A stretch of 64,000 nucleotides of DNA, from positions 1 to 64,000 of the forward strand of contig NZ_PPCN01000014.1 of the NCBI RefSeq assembly GCF_002906165.1. Direction: 5' to 3'. The DNA is from Roseibium marinum (GTDB taxonomy: Bacteria; Pseudomonadota; Alphaproteobacteria; Rhizobiales; Stappiaceae). Shown here piece after piece: positions 52,815-62,532 of the stretch. The notes under the pieces are model-generated. The model worked only from the letters and a program-made list of their open reading frames with translations, searched no databases and was not told where the DNA came from. A program made the position numbers and the translations under genes. Each line of letters opens with the position of its first letter. Position 1 is the first letter of the stretch.

Positions 52815-53903
52815 ATGAACGCCGATCAGGATTCCAACGAAAACAGACCGAGCGCCGCTGCTATCAGAGAGGCGCGCGCTCAAAATCCGAAAACGCGGGA
52901 ACGGGATCTGGCCAGCAGCCTCGGCGTGAGCGAAGCGGAACTGGTGGCAAGCTTCGTCGGACACGGAACCCGCCGGATCGAGCCGCGGTTCGACGATCTT
53001 TTTCCGGGACTGAAAGAGGTTGGTGAAGTCATGGCGCTGACCCGCAACAAAAGCGCCGTTCACGAAAAGATCGGGCCTTTCGAAAAGTTCATTCAGGGCA
53101 AGCGGGCCGCCCTGATGCTGGGCGAACAGATCGACATGCGCATGTTTCCCGGCAACTGGGTGCATGGGTTTGCCGTTGAAAAGACGGACGGCAAGGATGT
53201 GCGCAGGTCGCTGCAGTTTTTCGATGCGCATGGAGACGCTGTCCAGAAAATTCACGCCCGCCCGGAAACGGACATGGTGGCCTGGGAACGGCTGGTCGAC
53301 CGGCTGAGCCTGGAGGATCAGAGGGAAGACGTGTTGCCGGAGGTGACCCGGGCTGAGCCGTTTCGCCGAAAAATCCCGTCTGAGGGCGTTGAAACAGCGC
53401 TGCGCGAGCGCTGGCGGGCGATGAAGGACCCCCATCAGTTTCACGGATTGCTCAAGGATCTCGATCTCGACCGGGTCAGCGCTTTCGAACTTGCGGGCGA
53501 GACATGGGCCTGGCCTCTGGACGCCGGGTCGGTTCCGGCTCTTTTGCGGCTCACGGCTTCGGAAAGAATTCCGCTCATGTGCTTTGTCGGCAATCGGGGT
53601 TGTATCCAGATCCACACCGGAGTGGTGGAAACGGTGATGGACAGAGGACCCTGGATCAACATCATGGATCCAACCTTTCATCTGCACCTTCGCACCGACC
53701 ATATCCACGAGGTCTGGGCGGTGCGTAAACCCGCCGATATCGGCCACGTCACCTCGATCGAGGCCTATGACCGCGACGGGCAGCAGATCATCCAGTTCTT
53801 CGGCGTGCGCGGCGAAGGCAATGCCGAGCGTGGCGATTGGCGGAGCCTGGTGGAAAACCTGCCGAGGCTGGATCGCGCCGTAGAATTGGAGGTGGCGGAA
53901 TGA
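52815..53903 (+). CDS. hmuS: Heme-degrading/heme-transport factor HmuS
   Basis: 362 residues with the duplicated HemS/HmuS fold. The N-terminal repeat is EARAQNPKTRERDLASSLGVSEAELVAS, and the second-half motif FVGNRGCIQIHTGVVE (FRNHxGVVE type) is followed by GPWINIMDPTFHLHL. It binds cytoplasmic heme and in homologues degrades it to release iron. ATG 52815 has AAGG about 9 bases upstream; the in-frame ATG at 52800 is an alternative. It overlaps hmuT (ATGA). Confidence 0.88.
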   Translation: MNADQDSNENRPSAAAIREARAQNPKTRERDLASSLGVSEAELVASFVGHGTRRIEPRFDDLFPGLKEVGEVMALTRNKSAVHEKIGPFEKFIQGKRAALMLGEQIDMRMFPGNWVHGFAVEKTDGKDVRRSLQFFDAHGDAVQKIHARPETDMVAWERLVDRLSLEDQREDVLPEVTRAEPFRRKIPSEGVETALRERWRAMKDPHQFHGLLKDLDLDRVSAFELAGETWAWPLDAGSVPALLRLTASERIPLMCFVGNRGCIQIHTGVVETVMDRGPWINIMDPTFHLHLRTDHIHEVWAVRKPADIGHVTSIEAYDRDGQQIIQFFGVRGEGNAERGDWRSLVENLPRLDRAVELEVAE

Positions 53904-54796
53904 AGACGCTTTTGCATTCCCGTCTTTACGGCGTTGCCGTGGCGACGGCCCTGACCGCCGCCGCCCTCGTCACGCCGGCCAAATCGCTTTTCGCCGAAGG
54001 CACGCAACAGTCTTCCGCGAAACGCATTGTCGCGGTCGGCGGCTCGGTGACCGAAGTGGTCTATGCGCTCGGCGAAGAAGGGCGTCTGATCGCACGCGAC
54101 AGCACGAGCACCTATCCCGAGGAAGCACTGGAATTGCCGGATGTCGGCTATATGCGGGCGCTGTCGCCGGAAGGCGTGCTGTCCGTCGAGCCGGAGCTGA
54201 TCCTGATGCTGGAAGGCAGTGGCCCGCGCGAGACCGTCGATCTTCTCCAGCAATCCGGCATCGCCATCGCGAACATCCCGCATGCCTTCACGGCCGAAGG
54301 CATTGTGGCCAAGGTGCGCGCAATCGGCGCGGCTCTGGCCGTGCCGGAGAAGGCTGAAGAGCTGGCGCTCAAGCTGGAAACCGACCTTGAAGCGGCGCGG
54401 AGCAAAGCGGCCGGACAGACATCCGGCGTGCGCGTTCTGTTCATTCTATCGACCAACGGCGGGCGCATTCTGGCGTCCGGATCCGATACGGCTGCCGACG
54501 GCATACTCAAACTCGCCGGCGCGCAAAACGCTGTGGCCGATTTTTCTGGCTACAAGCAGCTCAGCGACGAGGCCATCATCAGCGCGGCGCCGGATGTGGT
54601 GCTGATGATGGCGCGGAACGGCAATCACGGCGCAGGCGCCGATGAGCTGTTCAGCCATCCCGCCCTGGCGCAGACGCCGGCTGGCAGGAACAACAGGCTG
54701 ATTACAATGGGCGGACAGTATCTGCTCGGCTTCGGGCCCCGGACAGCGGATGCGGTCGGCGACCTTGCCGTGGAGCTCTCAAGTGTCCGGAACTGA
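53900..54796 (+). CDS. hmuT: Heme ABC transporter periplasmic binding protein HmuT
   Basis: 298 residues. A signal region (YGVAVATALTAAALVTPAKS) precedes a class III binding fold: RIVAVGGSVTEVVYALGEEGRLIARDS, PDVGYMRALSPEGVLSVEPELIL, ending LGFGPRTADAVGDLA. The YM residues in the GYMR segment correspond to the heme-ligand region of HmuT/PhuT. It hands heme to HmuUV. It is coupled to hmuS by a 4-base overlap. Confidence 0.88.
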   Translation: MKTLLHSRLYGVAVATALTAAALVTPAKSLFAEGTQQSSAKRIVAVGGSVTEVVYALGEEGRLIARDSTSTYPEEALELPDVGYMRALSPEGVLSVEPELILMLEGSGPRETVDLLQQSGIAIANIPHAFTAEGIVAKVRAIGAALAVPEKAEELALKLETDLEAARSKAAGQTSGVRVLFILSTNGGRILASGSDTAADGILKLAGAQNAVADFSGYKQLSDEAIISAAPDVVLMMARNGNHGAGADELFSHPALAQTPAGRNNRLITMGGQYLLGFGPRTADAVGDLAVELSSVRN

Positions 54797-54804
54797 CCGA
54801 TAGC

Positions 54805-55938
54805 ATGACCGGCATAATACTCCCCGAACGATCTGCCCGGCGGTTTGCCTGGTTCGGCAGACCTGAAGCAAGTAGCGGAAACCGTGAACCTCTTGCGCGT
54901 GCCGCCATCGCACTTCTGGTTGTCCTGGCCCTGGTGACAATGCTCGGCAGTCTGGCGATCGGTCCTATCGCCATTCCCGTACTGGAGCTTCTGCCGCACA
55001 TGCCAGGGCGCGTTCTGGCGGCAAGCGCCGGTGCGCCGGAGGGCGTGTCGGTCCGCGACTGGATTGTCGTCATGGAAATCCGTTTGCCGCGCGTGGTGCT
55101 TGGTGCCCTGGTCGGGGCGGCGCTCGCGGTCGCCGGGGCGGTCATGCAGGGCTTGTTCCGTAATCCGCTCGCCGATCCCGGTATCGTCGGCGTTTCGGCC
55201 GGGGCCGGGCTCGGGGCGGCGCTTTTCATCGTGCTGGGGAATGCGGTGCTGGCGCCCGTGGTTGCGGTACTCGGCATCTACGCGGTGCCGGTCGCGGCCT
55301 TTGTTGGCGGTCTGATCACCACGTTGCTGCTTTACCGGATCGGCACAAGGGGCGGGATCACTTCCGTCGCAACGCTCCTGCTTGCCGGTATCGCGCTGGG
55401 CGCCCTTACCGGGGCAATGACAGGTCTTCTTGTCTATGCGTCCGATGACCAGCAATTGCGGGACCTGCAGTTCTGGGGACTCGGTTCGCTTGCCGGGTCC
55501 AACTGGGAAAAGGTGGCCTCGGCCGCTCCCATCATCGGGGTCATGCTGGTCAGCGTGCCGTTTCTGGCAAGGGGGTTGAACGGGCTGACCCTTGGAGAGG
55601 CGGCGGCGGCCCATATCGGCATCCGGGTGCAGCGGCTGAAGAACATCAGCATCCTGCTGGTCGCCGCGGCGACCGGCGCGTCGGTGGCCGTCAGCGGCGG
55701 GATCGGCTTTGTCGGCATCGTGGTGCCGCATCTTCTGCGGCTGACCATCGGTCCCGACCACAAGTATCTCCTGCCCGCGTCGGCGCTACTGGGCGCAATC
55801 CTTCTGATCGGCGCCGATACGCTCGCCCGCACCATCGTCGCCCCCGCCGAGCTGCCTATCGGCATCATCACCGCCTTTGCCGGAGCGCCGTTCTTCCTCT
55901 GGATCCTGCTGCGCAAACGCGGCCTCACCGGTCTTTGA
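54805..55938 (+). CDS. hmuU: Heme ABC transporter permease HmuU
   Basis: 377 residues of the FecCD/BtuC class, about ten helices. Hallmarks are RLPRVVLGALVGAALAVAGAVMQGLFRNPLADPGIVGVSAGA near residues 92-135 and GGIGFVGIVVPHLLRLTIGPDH in the C-terminal third. It forms the dimeric heme channel. There are 8 bases between hmuT and this ATG, with a weak ribosome site. Confidence 0.9.
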   Translation: MTGIILPERSARRFAWFGRPEASSGNREPLARAAIALLVVLALVTMLGSLAIGPIAIPVLELLPHMPGRVLAASAGAPEGVSVRDWIVVMEIRLPRVVLGALVGAALAVAGAVMQGLFRNPLADPGIVGVSAGAGLGAALFIVLGNAVLAPVVAVLGIYAVPVAAFVGGLITTLLLYRIGTRGGITSVATLLLAGIALGALTGAMTGLLVYASDDQQLRDLQFWGLGSLAGSNWEKVASAAPIIGVMLVSVPFLARGLNGLTLGEAAAAHIGIRVQRLKNISILLVAAATGASVAVSGGIGFVGIVVPHLLRLTIGPDHKYLLPASALLGAILLIGADTLARTIVAPAELPIGIITAFAGAPFFLWILLRKRGLTGL

Positions 55939-55950
55939 AAGGAACGCAGG

Positions 55951-56781
55951 TTGCATCAGTTCAAGCTCGCGGAGGAGCAGTCCTCATCCGAACTCCAGGT
56001 TGACTGCGCCGGCGTTTCCATAGGCCGCGTCCCGATCATCCGGGAAGTTACCTTCAATGCCCATGCGGGAGAGTTCACGGCGATCATCGGGCCGAGCGGG
56101 TCGGGCAAGACAACCCTGCTGAAGGCGATGACCGGTGAGCTGGCCTATTCCGGATCGATCCGGCTCGCAGGACTGGAGACCGGAAAGCTCTCGGCGGAAT
56201 ATCTGGCGCGACTGCGCGGGGTCCTGCCGCAGGCGAGCCAGATCTCGTTTCCGCTCAATGTCTCGGAAGTCGTGGGTCTGGGCGTGATCGACAGGCGGCG
56301 GGGCAGGGACGGCCGAACCCGCCGGATTGCAGATGCGCTTGCGAAAGTCGGGCTCCACGGGTTCGAGGGGCGAAGCTACCAGGAGCTCTCAGGTGGCGAA
56401 CAGCAGCGGGTGCAGCTTGCCCGGGTGCTCTGCCAAGTCTGGGAGCCGGTGGCGGCCGATGGTCAGCCGCGCTGGCTGTTTCTGGACGAACCGGTCTCCA
56501 GCCTCGACATCAAGCACCAGTTCCAGATCATGCGGCTCGCGGCCGGTTACGCCGCTGCGGGCGGCGGTGTTGTCGCGGTAATGCATGATCTCAACCTGAC
56601 CGCGGCCTTCGCGGACCGCATTCTGGTCATGAAAAACGGCAAGCGTCTGACTTTCGGAGTCCGGGACGACGTGATGCGGGCCGATCTCCTGTCGGATGCC
56701 TATGACTTTCCGCTGGCGCTCACACGTTTTGGAGATTCCAATGTCCCCCTCGTCGTGCCGGCGCCCGGTTCAGCCCAATGA
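55951..56781 (+). CDS. hmuV: Heme ABC transporter ATP-binding protein HmuV
   Basis: 276 residues. Walker A is GPSGSGKT (47-54), the signature is LSGGEQQRV, Walker B is WLFLDEP, and the switch is VMHD. The only start that keeps the N-terminal strand seems to be TTG 55951, with AAAGGA about 8 bases upstream, so a non-ATG start is proposed. It powers HmuU. Its end overlaps the convergent thioredoxin-like gene by 12 bases. Confidence 0.88.
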   Translation: MHQFKLAEEQSSSELQVDCAGVSIGRVPIIREVTFNAHAGEFTAIIGPSGSGKTTLLKAMTGELAYSGSIRLAGLETGKLSAEYLARLRGVLPQASQISFPLNVSEVVGLGVIDRRRGRDGRTRRIADALAKVGLHGFEGRSYQELSGGEQQRVQLARVLCQVWEPVAADGQPRWLFLDEPVSSLDIKHQFQIMRLAAGYAAAGGGVVAVMHDLNLTAAFADRILVMKNGKRLTFGVRDDVMRADLLSDAYDFPLALTRFGDSNVPLVVPAPGSAQ

Positions 56782-57306
56782 CCGGATGGCCGCAATCATT
56801 CGGGGCGAATCCCAGATCCGGTCGCCGATGGCGGTGAGGACGGCCTGGCCGGATCTGTTGAGAATATAGGTGACCGGCAGGCCTTTGATGAACCATGTGC
56901 CGGACAGCGTTCTTTTCGTGTCCGCAAGAACTATCAGTCCATCGCTGTCGATGCCCTCAAGGAATGCGCGAATGCGGTCTTCCCGGTCACCGGCATTCAC
57001 CGCAAGAACCGCGAAGTCATCGGAGCCGAGTTGCCGCCTCAGCCTGGCAAGCGTCGGCAATTCCTTGCGGCAGGGCGGGCACCATGCCGCCCAGAACGAG
57101 ACGATGACGGTTTTGCCCCGGTAGTCGTCGAGGCGGTGAATGTCTCCTTGAAGATCCGCTATCCCGAGTTCCGGTGTCTCGATCGCAATGAGTGGTCGGG
57201 AAAGCCCAAGAGCCCGCAGATCATCCTCTTCGGCATAGGCCGGTCCGCCAGCCACGGCCATCGCCGCACATCCGCCCAGAAACTCGCGCCGATTGAACCT
57301 CGTCAT
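56770..57306 (-). CDS. TlpA-like thioredoxin, exported
   Basis: 178 residues. A probable Tat signal (FNRREFLGG, AAMAVAGGPAYA) is followed by an AhpC/TlpA domain with redox motif WCPPC (75-79) and a cis-Pro in GLPVTYIL. It probably reduces disulfides or apocytochrome Cys in the periplasm. I chose ATG 57306, where the RR motif follows; a GTG at 57333 is possible. It overlaps the end of hmuV tail to tail, so a link with heme use is only positional. Confidence 0.8.
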   Translation of the reverse strand: MTRFNRREFLGGCAAMAVAGGPAYAEEDDLRALGLSRPLIAIETPELGIADLQGDIHRLDDYRGKTVIVSFWAAWCPPCRKELPTLARLRRQLGSDDFAVLAVNAGDREDRIRAFLEGIDSDGLIVLADTKRTLSGTWFIKGLPVTYILNRSGQAVLTAIGDRIWDSPRMIAAIRSLG

Positions 57307-57458
57307 GCCGTCGCCCCGGTTTTGAAACTGCACCAGTCCGCACGCAGAGAAACGAAACTGGCGTTTGCTCGCGCACCGGACGCGCCAGCAGTAGGCCGTC
57401 CGGATAGCGTTGTGAAGTCACCGGCATTCACATTCAAACGAGAGTTGAGTTTTCGAGA

Positions 57459-58928
57459 CTAACCCTTGAGATAGGCCTTGAGCGTTTCGGTGACACCCAG
57501 CGTTGCGATGGTCCGCGCGGCTTCGCGGAAGGCCTGAAAAAAGGCCGGTTCGCAGGCGAGGTTGCCGAGCAGATCCGGCATCTCGAATTCCCCGGACGAT
57601 GTGTCATAGACACTCGCCGCCCAGGCGCTCAGCTTGCCGGCATTGTCGTCTTCAAGGCGGATCGCATTCCCGGCCTCGTCCGTTCCCAGACAGTAACGGC
57701 ACCACAGGGCTGTTTCGAGAGCGAGCCCCTTGATGGGCAGGCCTCTGTCGAGCCGGTCCTGGATGGTCGGCAGGATGAATTTCGGCTGGCGGTTCGATCC
57801 GTCGAGGCAAAGGCGGGGAATGGTGTCGCCCACCGCCGGGTTGGAGAAGCGCTCCGTAATCGTTGTCAGATAATCGTCAAAGCTGACCCCCGGAATTTCC
57901 GGGACGGTGGGCAGGATCTCGTCTTCCTCCAGTTTCCTGAGAAAGTCGCGGATCAGCGGGTCCGCCATGGCGTCATGGACAAAATAATGGCCCAGAAGCG
58001 CGCTCGGATAGGCGATGGCCGCATGGCCGCCATTGAGGATGCGCAATTTCATGAGTTCGTAGGGCGCGACGTCCCTGACGAATTCGACGCCGACCTTTTC
58101 AAGCGCCGGGCGTCCCGTGGGAAAATTGTCCTCAAGCACCCATTGCCGGAACGGTTCGCAGACGACAGGCGCGGCATCCTCGATGCCGAAGGTGTCGCGC
58201 ACGAGATTGCGTTCCCGGTCTCCGGTTGCCGGGGTGATGCAATCGACCATGCCATTCGGGAAAGCGACATGTTCGGCGATCCAGTCGGCCGCATCTGCGG
58301 ACAGGGCACGTGCGAAACCGACGACCGCCTGCTTTGCCATATGCCCGTTTTCGGGAAGGTTGTCGCAGGACATGACGGTGAACGGTGCGACACCGGCGGC
58401 CCTGCGTTTCATGAGGGCGGCAACCAGTACGCCGAACACGGTGCGGGGATGATCCGGATTTTCCAGGTCCGCCTGAATTTCCGGATGGCCGCTGTCGAAG
58501 CCGCCGGTATTCGCATCGACATAGTATCCGCCTTCGGTGATGGTCATCGAAACGATGCGGATGCCGGGTTCCACCAGCCTGCGGATCAGGGCTGCCGGGT
58601 CGACGTCGACGAAATCGATCATCGAACCGCAGATCCGCGCGCTCAGCCCCTTCGGGTCGAGTTCTACGACGGTGGTGAGCCAGTCCTGGGGCTTCAGCCG
58701 CTCCCGCATGGCCGCGTCATAGGGCTTGAGCCCCGCACCGACAATTGCCCAGTCGTGCCCCTCGCCAAGACTGAACAGCCTGTCCAGATAGATGGCCTGA
58801 TGGGCGCGGTGGAAGTTGCCGACACCGATATGCACGATGCCGGGCGATAGATCCGCGCGGTCATATGCGGGTCTGCTGATGGTGTCGGGAAGAGAATTGA
58901 GCACAGTCTTATCTAGTTTTTGGGTCAT
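57459..58928 (-). CDS. mtlK: Mannitol dehydrogenase (polyol 2-dehydrogenase)
   Basis: 489 residues of the long-chain mannitol dehydrogenase family. The NAD region is HIGVGNFHRAHQAIYLDRL near residues 31-49. The catalytic Lys-Asn-His set is in KLRILNGGHAAIAYPSALLG. It oxidises mannitol or arabinitol to fructose or xylulose. It is the last gene of the smo operon, 3 bases after smoS. Confidence 0.9.
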   Translation of the reverse strand: MTQKLDKTVLNSLPDTISRPAYDRADLSPGIVHIGVGNFHRAHQAIYLDRLFSLGEGHDWAIVGAGLKPYDAAMRERLKPQDWLTTVVELDPKGLSARICGSMIDFVDVDPAALIRRLVEPGIRIVSMTITEGGYYVDANTGGFDSGHPEIQADLENPDHPRTVFGVLVAALMKRRAAGVAPFTVMSCDNLPENGHMAKQAVVGFARALSADAADWIAEHVAFPNGMVDCITPATGDRERNLVRDTFGIEDAAPVVCEPFRQWVLEDNFPTGRPALEKVGVEFVRDVAPYELMKLRILNGGHAAIAYPSALLGHYFVHDAMADPLIRDFLRKLEEDEILPTVPEIPGVSFDDYLTTITERFSNPAVGDTIPRLCLDGSNRQPKFILPTIQDRLDRGLPIKGLALETALWCRYCLGTDEAGNAIRLEDDNAGKLSAWAASVYDTSSGEFEMPDLLGNLACEPAFFQAFREAARTIATLGVTETLKAYLKG

Positions 58929-58931
58929 TGG

Positions 58932-59702
58932 TCAGCTCATCCAGTTGCCGCCGTCGACGTTATAGGTTTGGGCCAGAATGTAGTCGGCCTCACCGGACGC
59001 CAGGAACACGGCCATGCCGGTGAGATCCTCCGCGGTTGCCATCCGGCCATAGGGCACGGCGGCACCGACCGCGGCTTTTTTCTCGCCGGGCTTCAGTCCT
59101 TCGTATTTTGCAAAAAGCGCGTCGACGCCGTCCCAGTGCTCGCCGTCAACGACGCCGGGGGCAATGGCGTTGACGTTGATGCCGTGGCGGATCAGGTCGA
59201 GCCCGGCAGACTGGGTGAGGCTGATGACAGCCGCCTTGGTGGCGCAATAGACGCCAACCAGAGCCTCGCCCCGGCGGCCCGCCTGGCTGGCCATGTTGAT
59301 GATCTTGCCGCCTTTCCCGCGGCCGATCATCGACTTCGCTGCCGCCTGCATCATGAACAGGGTTCCGCCGACATTGATGTCGAACAGACGCTGATAGCTG
59401 TCCCTCGTGATATCCACGACCGGCGCCAGATCGAACAGCGCGGCATTGTTGATCAGAATGTCGATGCCGCCGGTTTTCGCCTCGACCGAAGCGATGGCGG
59501 CGTCAATCGAGGCCTGGCTGGTGACGTCCAACTGCACGGCCCAGGCGCCCGGGCCGATCTCCGATGCGGCAGCTTCAGCGCCCGCCATGTTGATGTCGCC
59601 GATCGCCACGGTCGCGCCTTCCTGCACGTAGCGGTGGGCAAAGGCCTTGCCGATGCCGCGCGCCGCGCCGGTGATCAGCGCGGATTTGCCTTTCAGTCTC
59701 AT
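58932..59702 (-). CDS. smoS: Sorbitol dehydrogenase (SDR family)
   Basis: 256 residues. The Rossmann motif is TGAARGIGKAFA, the NNAA motif is INNAALFDLAPVVDI, and the active site is Tyr-x3-Lys in VYCATKAAV. It matches SmoS/polyol dehydrogenases that turn sorbitol into fructose. It overlaps smoK by 4 bases and abuts mtlK. Confidence 0.9.
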   Translation of the reverse strand: MRLKGKSALITGAARGIGKAFAHRYVQEGATVAIGDINMAGAEAAASEIGPGAWAVQLDVTSQASIDAAIASVEAKTGGIDILINNAALFDLAPVVDITRDSYQRLFDINVGGTLFMMQAAAKSMIGRGKGGKIINMASQAGRRGEALVGVYCATKAAVISLTQSAGLDLIRHGINVNAIAPGVVDGEHWDGVDALFAKYEGLKPGEKKAAVGAAVPYGRMATAEDLTGMAVFLASGEADYILAQTYNVDGGNWMS

Positions 59703-60703
59703 GCGATTCTGAGATCCTGGTTGTCGAAGCGGTGGATCTTGCTGACATCCGGGGTGAGATAGATGTTATCGCCGTGACGCGCGCTGATCTCCCCGCTTGA
59801 GCGGACCGTGATCGGTTCGTCAACGCCGTCGATATCGACATAAAGGAACGTGTCGGAGCCGAGATGTTCCGAGACCCCGACCTTGCCGGGCCAGGCTCCC
59901 TCGCTCGAGGAGACCGAAATGTGTTCCGGCCGGACGCCGATGGTCGCCGCGCCATATCCGGCGGCGTATTCTCCGGCAAGGAAATTCATCTTCGGCGAGC
60001 CGATGAAGCCTGCGACGAACTTGTTGCGCGGCGTGTGGTAGAGCTCCAGAGGTGAGCCGACCTGCTCGATCACGCCCGCCTGCAGGACGACGATCTTGTC
60101 CGCCATGGTCATGGCTTCGACCTGGTCGTGCGTCACGTAGATCATGGTGGTCTTGAGCGTCTGGTGCAGTTCGGAGATTTCCAGCCGCATGTTGACGCGC
60201 AGCGCCGCGTCGAGGTTGGACAGCGGTTCATCGAACAGGAAGGCGTCCGGTTCGCGCACGATCGCCCGGCCGATCGCGACGCGCTGGCGCTGGCCGCCGG
60301 AAAGCTGACCGGGACGGCGGTCGAGATAATCCGTCAGGTTCAGGACTTTTGCCGCCGCGTCCACCTTGGCGTTCTGGGCGGCCTTGTCGAGACCGGCCAT
60401 GCGCAGAGGAAAGGCGATGTTCTTGCGCACCGACATATGCGGGTAGAGCGCGTAGGACTGAAACACCATGGCAAGGCCGCGTTTGGCCGGTGGAACTTCG
60501 GTGGCGTCCCTGTCGTCAATGGTGATCGCACCGCTGGTGACGTCCTCCAGTCCGGCGATCAGGCGCAGGAGAGTGGACTTGCCGCAGCCGGACGGACCGA
60601 CAAAGACAACAAACTCACCATCGTCGATGCGCAGATCCAGCGGCGGGATAACCTGAACGTCGCCGAAGTTCTTGGTAATCTGCTTGAGGGTTATCTGACC
60701 CAT
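59699..60703 (-). CDS. smoK: Polyol ABC transporter ATP-binding protein
   Basis: 334 residues, UgpC/MalK-like. Walker A is GPSGCGKST, the signature is LSGGQRQRV, Walker B is FLFDEPLSNLD and the switch is VTHDQVEA. All motifs are standard, in contrast to the glycerol ATPases in the same window. A TOBE domain follows. It presumably acts as a homodimer with SmoF/SmoG. Confidence 0.92.
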   Translation of the reverse strand: MGQITLKQITKNFGDVQVIPPLDLRIDDGEFVVFVGPSGCGKSTLLRLIAGLEDVTSGAITIDDRDATEVPPAKRGLAMVFQSYALYPHMSVRKNIAFPLRMAGLDKAAQNAKVDAAAKVLNLTDYLDRRPGQLSGGQRQRVAIGRAIVREPDAFLFDEPLSNLDAALRVNMRLEISELHQTLKTTMIYVTHDQVEAMTMADKIVVLQAGVIEQVGSPLELYHTPRNKFVAGFIGSPKMNFLAGEYAAGYGAATIGVRPEHISVSSSEGAWPGKVGVSEHLGSDTFLYVDIDGVDEPITVRSSGEISARHGDNIYLTPDVSKIHRFDNQDLRIA

Positions 60704-60713
60704 GATCAGGCTC

Positions 60714-61544
60714 CTATTTGACCGCGCCGAAGGTCAGGCCGCGCACTAGCTGTTTCTGGCTGAACCAGCCCAGAATGAGAATGGGTGCGATCGCCATTGT
60801 GGAGGCGGCGCTCAGCTTGGCGTAGAACAAACCTTCCGGGCTGGAATAGCTGGCAATGAATGCTGTCAGGGGGGCGGCTTTCGCCGCGGTCAGGTTCAAG
60901 GTCCAGAACGCCTCGTTCCAGGCCAGGATGATGTTGAGCAGCAAGGTGGAGGCGATACCGGGCACGGCCATTGGCGTGAGGATGTAGAGGATCTCTTCTT
61001 TCAGGGCCGCGCCGTCCATGCGGGCGGCCTCGAGAATTTCCCCCGGAATTTCCTTGAAGTAGGTGTACAGCATCCAGACGATGATCGGCAGGTTGATCAG
61101 CATGAGGACGATCGTCAGGCCGACACGGGTATCGAGCAGCCCCAGCTCGATGAAGAGCAGGTAGATCGGGTAGAGGACGCCGACGGCCGGCAGCATTTTC
61201 GTCGACAGCATCCACAGCAGAATGTCCTTGGTGCGTTTTGAGGGCACGAAAGCCATGGACCAGGCGGCGGGCACCGCGATCAGGATACCTATCACGGTGG
61301 AGCCGCCGGCGATGATCACCGAGTTCCAGAGGAAGCGCATGTAGTCCGAACGCTCCTGGACGACGGCGTAGTTCTCGAGGGTCCAGTCAAAGAAAAGGAA
61401 CAGCGGCGGGTCGTTGATCGCCTGGGCCTCGGTCTTGAAACTGGTCAGGATCGTCCAGAGGATGGGAAAGAATATCAGCAGACCGATACTCCACGCGATC
61501 AGCGTGTTGAGGGCCTTGCGGCGTGTGGTGACTGCACGGGCCAT
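60714..61544 (-). CDS. smoG: Polyol ABC transporter permease
   Basis: 276 residues, MalG-like, six helices. The EAA loop is EAARMDGAALKEEILYILTPMAVPG. It ends KQLVRGLTFGAVK, the usual C-terminus of this permease class. It follows smoF by 12 bases and precedes smoK by 10. Confidence 0.9.
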   Translation of the reverse strand: MARAVTTRRKALNTLIAWSIGLLIFFPILWTILTSFKTEAQAINDPPLFLFFDWTLENYAVVQERSDYMRFLWNSVIIAGGSTVIGILIAVPAAWSMAFVPSKRTKDILLWMLSTKMLPAVGVLYPIYLLFIELGLLDTRVGLTIVLMLINLPIIVWMLYTYFKEIPGEILEAARMDGAALKEEILYILTPMAVPGIASTLLLNIILAWNEAFWTLNLTAAKAAPLTAFIASYSSPEGLFYAKLSAASTMAIAPILILGWFSQKQLVRGLTFGAVK

Positions 61545-61556
61545 GGTCTCTCCTCC

Positions 61557-62423
61557 TCAAGAGTCCAGATTCTTGCCGACAATGCGCATCAGGAAGATCG
61601 CGACAATGTTGGCCAGAATGATTGCGTAAACACCGCCCGCGGATCCCAGCCCGACATTCTGGCTCTCCAGAACGCGCTGGAAAATCAGATAGGTCAGTGT
61701 GCGTGTGCCGAAGGATCCCTGCGTGGTCACGAAGATCTCCGCGAAGACCGCCAGCAGGAAGATCGTCTGGATCAGCACGACGATCGTGATGGCGCGGGAC
61801 AGGTGCGGCAGAATGATATAGCCGAAGCGCGAAAGGGGCGGTGCGCCGTCCATCTCGGAGGCTTCCAGCTGCTCGCTGTCGAGAGACTGGATCGCGGTCA
61901 GAAGGATCAGCGTCGCGAAGGGCAGCCACTGCCAGGATACGATCATAATGATCGAGAAGAGGGGGGCGTCGCTCAGCCATTCCACCGGCTGCGCGCCGAA
62001 GAATTTCCACAGATGCGCGAAAAGACCGTTCACGGGATCCATGAACATGTTCTTCCAGACCAGCGCCGAGACCGTCGGCATGACGAAGAAGGGCGCGATC
62101 ACGAGAATCCGGACGATGCCCTGTCCCCAAAGCGGCTGATCCAGCAGGATCGCGAGAAGGACACCGAGGATGACGGTGATCAGCAGCACGCCGCCGACAA
62201 TGATGAGCGTCGTTTGAACGCTGGGCCAGAAGGCGCTGGAGGAAACGAAGCGGACGTAGTTGTCGAACCCGACCCATCCAAGGTCGCCGCCGCGCAGCGG
62301 CAGGTACTTCTTGAAGGAGAAGTAGAGGGTCATCGTCAGCGGGATGAGCATCCAGCCGAGCAGCAGAACGACGGCGGGCGCCATCATGATGCGGGCGGCG
62401 GAGCGGGAATGCTGGGTTGCCAT
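61557..62423 (-). CDS. smoF: Polyol ABC transporter permease
   Basis: 288 residues, MalF-like, six helices (first MMAPAVVLLLGWMLIPLTMT). The EAA-type loop is EASEMDGAPPLSRFGYIILPHL. It pairs with SmoG. The 109 bases between it and the binding-protein gene hold a hairpin. Confidence 0.9.
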   Translation of the reverse strand: MATQHSRSAARIMMAPAVVLLLGWMLIPLTMTLYFSFKKYLPLRGGDLGWVGFDNYVRFVSSSAFWPSVQTTLIIVGGVLLITVILGVLLAILLDQPLWGQGIVRILVIAPFFVMPTVSALVWKNMFMDPVNGLFAHLWKFFGAQPVEWLSDAPLFSIIMIVSWQWLPFATLILLTAIQSLDSEQLEASEMDGAPPLSRFGYIILPHLSRAITIVVLIQTIFLLAVFAEIFVTTQGSFGTRTLTYLIFQRVLESQNVGLGSAGGVYAIILANIVAIFLMRIVGKNLDS

Positions 62424-62490
62424 GGGTCACACCTGATCTGTCGACGGGACTTTCCGTCAATGATGGGTGAAAGCTTTTTCAGAGAAAGAG

Positions 62491-62512
62491 AGGGCGGGAT
62501 GTAACCCGCCCT
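62491..62512 (-). terminator. Hairpin after smoE
   Basis: AGGGCGGG (62491-62498) and CCCGCCCT (62505-62512) form an 8-bp stem with a 6-base loop. On the minus strand it is followed by CTCTTTCTC. It lies about 20 bases after the smoE stop and probably lets the binding protein exceed the permeases. Confidence 0.65.
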
Positions 62513-62532
62513 CCCAAGTTCGGGAGGAGACG